Source: Amanita rubescens | Taxonomy: Eukaryota > Basidiomycota > Agaricomycetes > Agaricales > Amanitaceae | Assembly: GCA_015039365.1 (NCBI GenBank) | Contig: WION01000076.1 | Span: 124,001-188,000 of the forward strand | DNA: 64,000 nucleotides | Direction: 5' to 3' | In this document: piece after piece, positions 60,080-64,000 of the stretch | How the letters are laid out: each line of letters begins with the position of its first letter | Numbering within the stretch: position 1 is the first letter of the stretch | Notes under the pieces: generated by a model | Databases searched by the model: none | Told to the model about the DNA's origin: nothing | Seen by the model: the letters and a program-made list of their open reading frames with translations, nothing else | Translations under genes and position numbers: made by a program

Positions 60080-60960
60080 GAGTGGAGAAGTCAGTAAGTG
60101 TCATCCTTTTTATCCCGGTGCAGACCGATTAACTGATCGACGACGTTAGCCGCACCCTTCAAGAGAGCCTGTGCCGAGTGACAGCCGCCCATGCCCTCCA
60201 GTTCGTCCGTCAAATCCAAGTCATCCACAACACGCTCCAGGGGATGGTCGACTGACAGCGCGGTACGGAACTGACTTCAAACCTATTATCGAAGAAGATA
60301 AGTAGATAAAGGACGACATGACATGCAACGAGGCATCACAATTACCAAACTCATAGCATATGTATAGCCAAAGTCTCCATCAACCTCAGGCAAGTCACCT
60401 GGCTGGCAAGTCCTAAACCAGAAATGGATATAGCGCGAGCATAGTCGGGCTTGGAGATGGGTAGACAACCCGTCTTGACCTCAGGTGAGTGCTACGTGGC
60501 ACTGCAAGTGATCATTCTGCTGACGACGTCACATAGGACGTGCTAGGCAAGCTCGGTGCCCACTGACGGTCCAAAGACTTCAAGTTTCGCCTACCACAAG
60601 GTCTCGGGCATGCGCGCTTCTACTCGTGAGTATTTTAAAACACTCGAATCGATATATATTTTGACAACGTTGGTGTTGCATTGCCTAGCTGTCGGCGCCG
60701 AGTTCGGCAGCTTACATCGAGTCTGCCAAGAGTTCTTGACACGGTTCTCACGGCGGCGAGGGGAGTAAGCCCGGCATTCCGCAGGCTCGTGTTCAGGTAG
60801 GATCTTGTCTCTCCGACTGAATGGAGTGTTGATGACATCAAAGGGATATCTGGGGGAAAGGTCAAGACAGTCGAGTTCGTCGCAGGCAATCACTCCGAAC
60901 TTGATACCAATCAGTTCCGACCGCCGAGATTCGATGCTTCAATTGGGGACAGCTATAAAA
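60080..60960 (-). CDS. Hypothetical protein, incomplete exon model
   Basis: Minus-strand blocks look coding. The first is IGIKFGVIACDELDCLDLSP and PFDVINTPFSRRDKILPE (about 60910-60770). The second is VKTGCLPISKPDYARAISIS (about 60480-60400). After a splice (ASQ|GTGACTTG ... GTCAG|TTC) the third reads FRTALSVDHPLERVVDDLDL and ELEGMGGCHSAQALLKGAAN, ending HRDKKDDTY and a stop near 60095. The link between the first and second blocks is unclear. No domain recognised. It could be one gene or two fragments. It occupies the spacer between the two transporter copies. Confidence 0.4.
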
Positions 60961-61110
60961 AACAATGCAAGTCGACGTATCCTATCAGGGGTAATTTTAT
61001 CTAGTAGGATAGTGTCCTATCGTAGGACAACGGGATACCATATAGGGTACTATCGCGCGACGCTATCTCTCGCACGATATGACGCGATGCTACGACGGCA
61101 ATCAAATCAG

Positions 61111-61434
61111 AATTCACCAAAGATGATGACGCGCTCGGCTGCACTGCCACCACAACATACATACACCCATTTGGAAGTGCTCCCAGATGTCAACTTTCGA
61201 GCATGTGAAGAGTCGCAATAATACATGATGACTACGTGTTCATTCGTACACTTGTCTCGGTTGTCTACTGCTTTAGACCTGACAGCTTCCCGAGACGAGT
61301 ACGCGTCCTCCCTCGTCCCTGACAGTATACTTATATATAACACAGTCCGGACTCCGCAATGATAGGCTCAAGAAGACCTCCCACTGCTTGCCTGCGACTG
61401 CGCAGTTGTTCAAGTCTCCTCATAACTCACTACT
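61111..61434 (+). repeat. Duplicated transporter promoter region, copy 2
   Basis: This is the second copy of the segment at 52020-52372, beginning TTCACCAAAGATGATGACGC. Relative to copy 1 it lacks short blocks and carries small insertions around 61270-61360. The duplication junction is at about 61110. Confidence 0.85.
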
Positions 61435-64000
61435 ATGTCGTCCCAGCCAGAATTAATCGTAGAATCGGAAAGGATGGGCAATTCTCAAGAGCCTTCCCGA
61501 GTCGACGCCAACTACTTTGACCCTCAGGGCTTTCAGGAGCTCCAACGTGCCTTATCGCATGACGACCCAAAGGAGGATGCTCGTTCAGATATAACCGATA
61601 GTACTATCGACGTTGACCATAATTTCGATTTTGGAAAGAAGCTACAACGGATTGTGAAAAAGTGGGCAAACCGTTTTACCTTTCGAAGAGACGCTAATTA
61701 GTCACTTTTAGAGCTGATGAGGCCAACATAAAGATGCGACAGCTCGGTGTCATGTTTCGTGATTTACGTGTCGTCGGTGTTGCCCCTGCGGCGTCTCATA
61801 TACCAACAGTCGGAGGCGTTTTCAATCCGTTAGCGATTTTGGAAAACATTCAGAACTTCCGTCATCCTCGCTTGAAAACCATCTTATCGGGATTCGAAGG
61901 CGTCGTTCGTCCAGGCGAAATGCTTCGTACGTTATGTATCTCTATTAATATTCTGCGCATGACTTAATATATCTCTTCTTTTCAGTTGTGCTTGGGCGAC
62001 CAGAGGCAGGAAGCACAACCTTCTTGAAGATGCTCGCGAACCATCGATCAGAATACCGCGCCGTCGAAGGCGATGTCTACTACGACTCAATCTCTCCCAG
62101 TGACATACACAACCATTACCGCGGGGACGTACAGTACTCTCCTGAAGACGACATTCACTTCCCGACGCTCACCGTTGATCAAACACTCAAGTTCGCCTCT
62201 ACGACCCGCACGCCTCGCGAACATCTTACGAAAACGAGAAGGCAGTTTTCTCGGAAGGAGACTGATATGCTGACTACCGTATTCGGGTTGAGACATGCCA
62301 AGAATACACCAGTCGGAAATGCCGCAATCCGTGGAGTGAGTGGCGGAGAGAAGAAGCGTGTCTCGATCGCCGAATCTCTCGCAACCCGGGCTCTGATCAG
62401 TTGTTGGGATAAGTAAGCATCTGTTCAGGTCCCAATTTCTCCCTCTTCACTGACATTACGACGAATTTTAGCTCTACCCGGGGTTTAGACTCAAGCACTG
62501 CACTTGAGTTTGTCCGCGCTCTAAGGCTCGCCACAGACACTATGCATCTCACCACAGTCGCAGCTATCTATCAAGCCAGCGAGTCTATTTATAAGCACTT
62601 CGACAAAGTCTGCGTTTTATACGAAGGCCAAATGGCTTATTTCGGCTCCGCAAACAAGGCCAGGCAATACTTTATTGACATGGGGTGCGTATCATCGCAC
62701 CAACCCTTTTCTAGCAACTCAACCTTTTTCTCAGATACGAACCAGCCAACCGCCAAACGACCTCCGATTTTCTGGTCGCCGTTACCGACCCCAACGGCCG
62801 CATCACCAGAAAAGGTGCTACGAACGTCCCGAGGACAGCTATCGAGTTTGCAGAATACTTCAGGAAATCCTCTTTTGCGGCGATGAATCGGTCCGATATG
62901 GCGTCGTATGAAGCTCTGTATGTCGGTAACGAAAAACGGGCGCTCGAGTACAAGGAGAGCGCACGTGCCGAGCTCGCTAAGTTCGCTTCCAAGGGGAGGT
63001 AAGTCGATCTATTCGTATCTTGCCGCAAGTTATTAATTTGATCATCCATTGCAGTTCGTATTTGTTAACTATCCCTCAACAAGTTAGAGCCGTTATGCTC
63101 AGAAGAGCACAAATCATCAGGGGAGAAATGTTCGTCACTTGTCTCAAGATATTGTACGTCCCTATAAACATACAAAGAAAAAACAATCAATGCTTACACC
63201 CTAACCAGCATCTTCACATTCCAGGCCTTGATCATGGGCAGTCTATTTTACAAAGTCCAAGACGCCACGTCCGCTTACTTCTCCCGCGGAGGTGTACTTT
63301 TCTTGTAGGTTTTAGAATTAGCACTAATCTTGTTTTACTGAACGTCGCCTCTCCCAGCTCCCTTTTTTTCTCGGCATTGACCGCAATGGCCGAAATCCCG
63401 GCTCTCTATGCCCAGCGTCCGATCGTTCTAAGACACCAACAGGCGGCCATGTATCATCCCTTCGTCGAAACCCTGGCATTAACTCTAGTAGACATCCCGA
63501 TTACGATCGTGACGCTTTCCATCTTCTCGATCGTATTATATTTCTTGGTTGGATTTCAACTTAGCGCGGTACGTATCCATTTGCACCTTCTTTGTCTTTT
63601 TAATCTGAACCGTTCGTTCACCAGGGCCAATTCTTGTACGTAACCGAGAACAGTGAATCCGATCATTTACTAAATTTGGTCGATAGCATTTTCTTTCTGT
63701 TCGTGGTTATCACGAATTTGACGATGAAGGCATGGTTCCGAGGCATTGCCGCCGCGTTCACGTCTGAGCCAGTTGCAGACTCGGTCGGCGGTATATCCAT
63801 TCTTGCGGTGGCCATATATACAGGGTATACTATCCCAAAGCCATCGATGATAGGAGCTTTGAGATGGATATCCTACATCAACGTATGTATTCGGTGTTCT
63901 TGAGCATTGAAATTCTTGCTAATTTAAATTGAATCTTTTTCGTAATTTAGCCGATGCGATACAGGTACGTTGAAGTTGAAATGTCGCAGTACATCTCGCT
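61435..64000 (+). CDS. Full-size ABCG/PDR-type transporter, copy 2 (cut by window end)
   Basis: It is nearly identical to 52373-58078 over exons and introns, offset by about 9.06 kb (five differences in the first 268 bases by my count). The N-terminus, NBD1 and the first membrane domain are present and keep the same splice sites; the window ends within the 3' part of the first TMD. Coding changes noted: D/H in the N-terminal acidic stretch (TIDVDHNFDF), RGLDSS instead of RGLDSG just after Walker B, IAESLAT instead of IAEALAT after the signature, and a few conservative membrane changes (FLVGFQL for FMVGFQL). No frameshift was seen, so both copies may be active. Confidence 0.9.

Noticed and set aside
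1..64000. CRISPR arrays, bacterial operons or ribosome binding sites
   Set aside because: Introns throughout and eukaryotic gene families; no spaced short repeats.

Overview
This is a window of nuclear DNA from a filamentous basidiomycete, probably an Agaricomycete (a Rhizoctonia-like Cantharellales genome is my best guess, with low confidence). The reasons are dense short GT-AG introns of about 45-60 nt (with several apparent GC-AG ones), an orthologue-quality polo kinase and Vps68, a pleiotropic-drug-resistance ABC transporter, HMG-box regulators of the basidiomycete type, DUF6699-like proteins and HeLo/NLR-like proteins. There is no operon structure. Coding exons alternate with long, decayed intergenic stretches. 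Splice sites were read by eye and no database was searched.

Layout. 0-8 kb: two glycoside hydrolase family 30 copies on the minus strand (one very decayed at 0.1-0.7 kb, one with most exons readable at 4.36-6.64 kb) flank a secreted single-pass membrane protein gene (2.58-3.87 kb). 8.8-12 kb: an HMG-box gene and an apparently intact GH5 glucanase, both on minus. 12-27 kb: an accessory block built by duplication. It holds an inverted pair of broken F-box genes, a direct pair of DUF6699-like genes, copies of an uncharacterised gene family, a TA-flanked DNA transposon remnant with 24-bp terminal repeats, and an NLR-like STAND ATPase without C-terminal repeats. 27-32 kb: a small three-exon gene, a Vps68 homologue with an apparent one-base frameshift, and a second, intact HMG-box gene. 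32-37.7 kb is mostly empty, but carries a three-exon, 85-residue secreted precursor with several dibasic sites (35.54-35.91 kb). 37.8-40 kb: two intact tandem NmrA-type oxidoreductases resembling agroclavine dehydrogenase (EasG). 40-47 kb: relics, including two convergent HeLo-like N-terminal domains, a GC-rich island, a tandem repeat and a stray copy of the polo-kinase 3' end. 47.7-50.8 kb: a complete polo-like kinase in seven exons. 52.4-64 kb: a complete full-size ABCG/PDR transporter followed by a nearly identical tandem copy that runs off the window.

Two parts of the window are housekeeping-like (PLK, Vps68). The rest looks like a fast-evolving accessory region where genes are copied locally and then decay by frameshift, nonsense mutation and insertion. 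The items most worth following up are the KEX2-type peptide precursor, the repeat-less NLR together with the HeLo-like relics, the tandem EasG-like pair, and the recent PDR transporter duplication.
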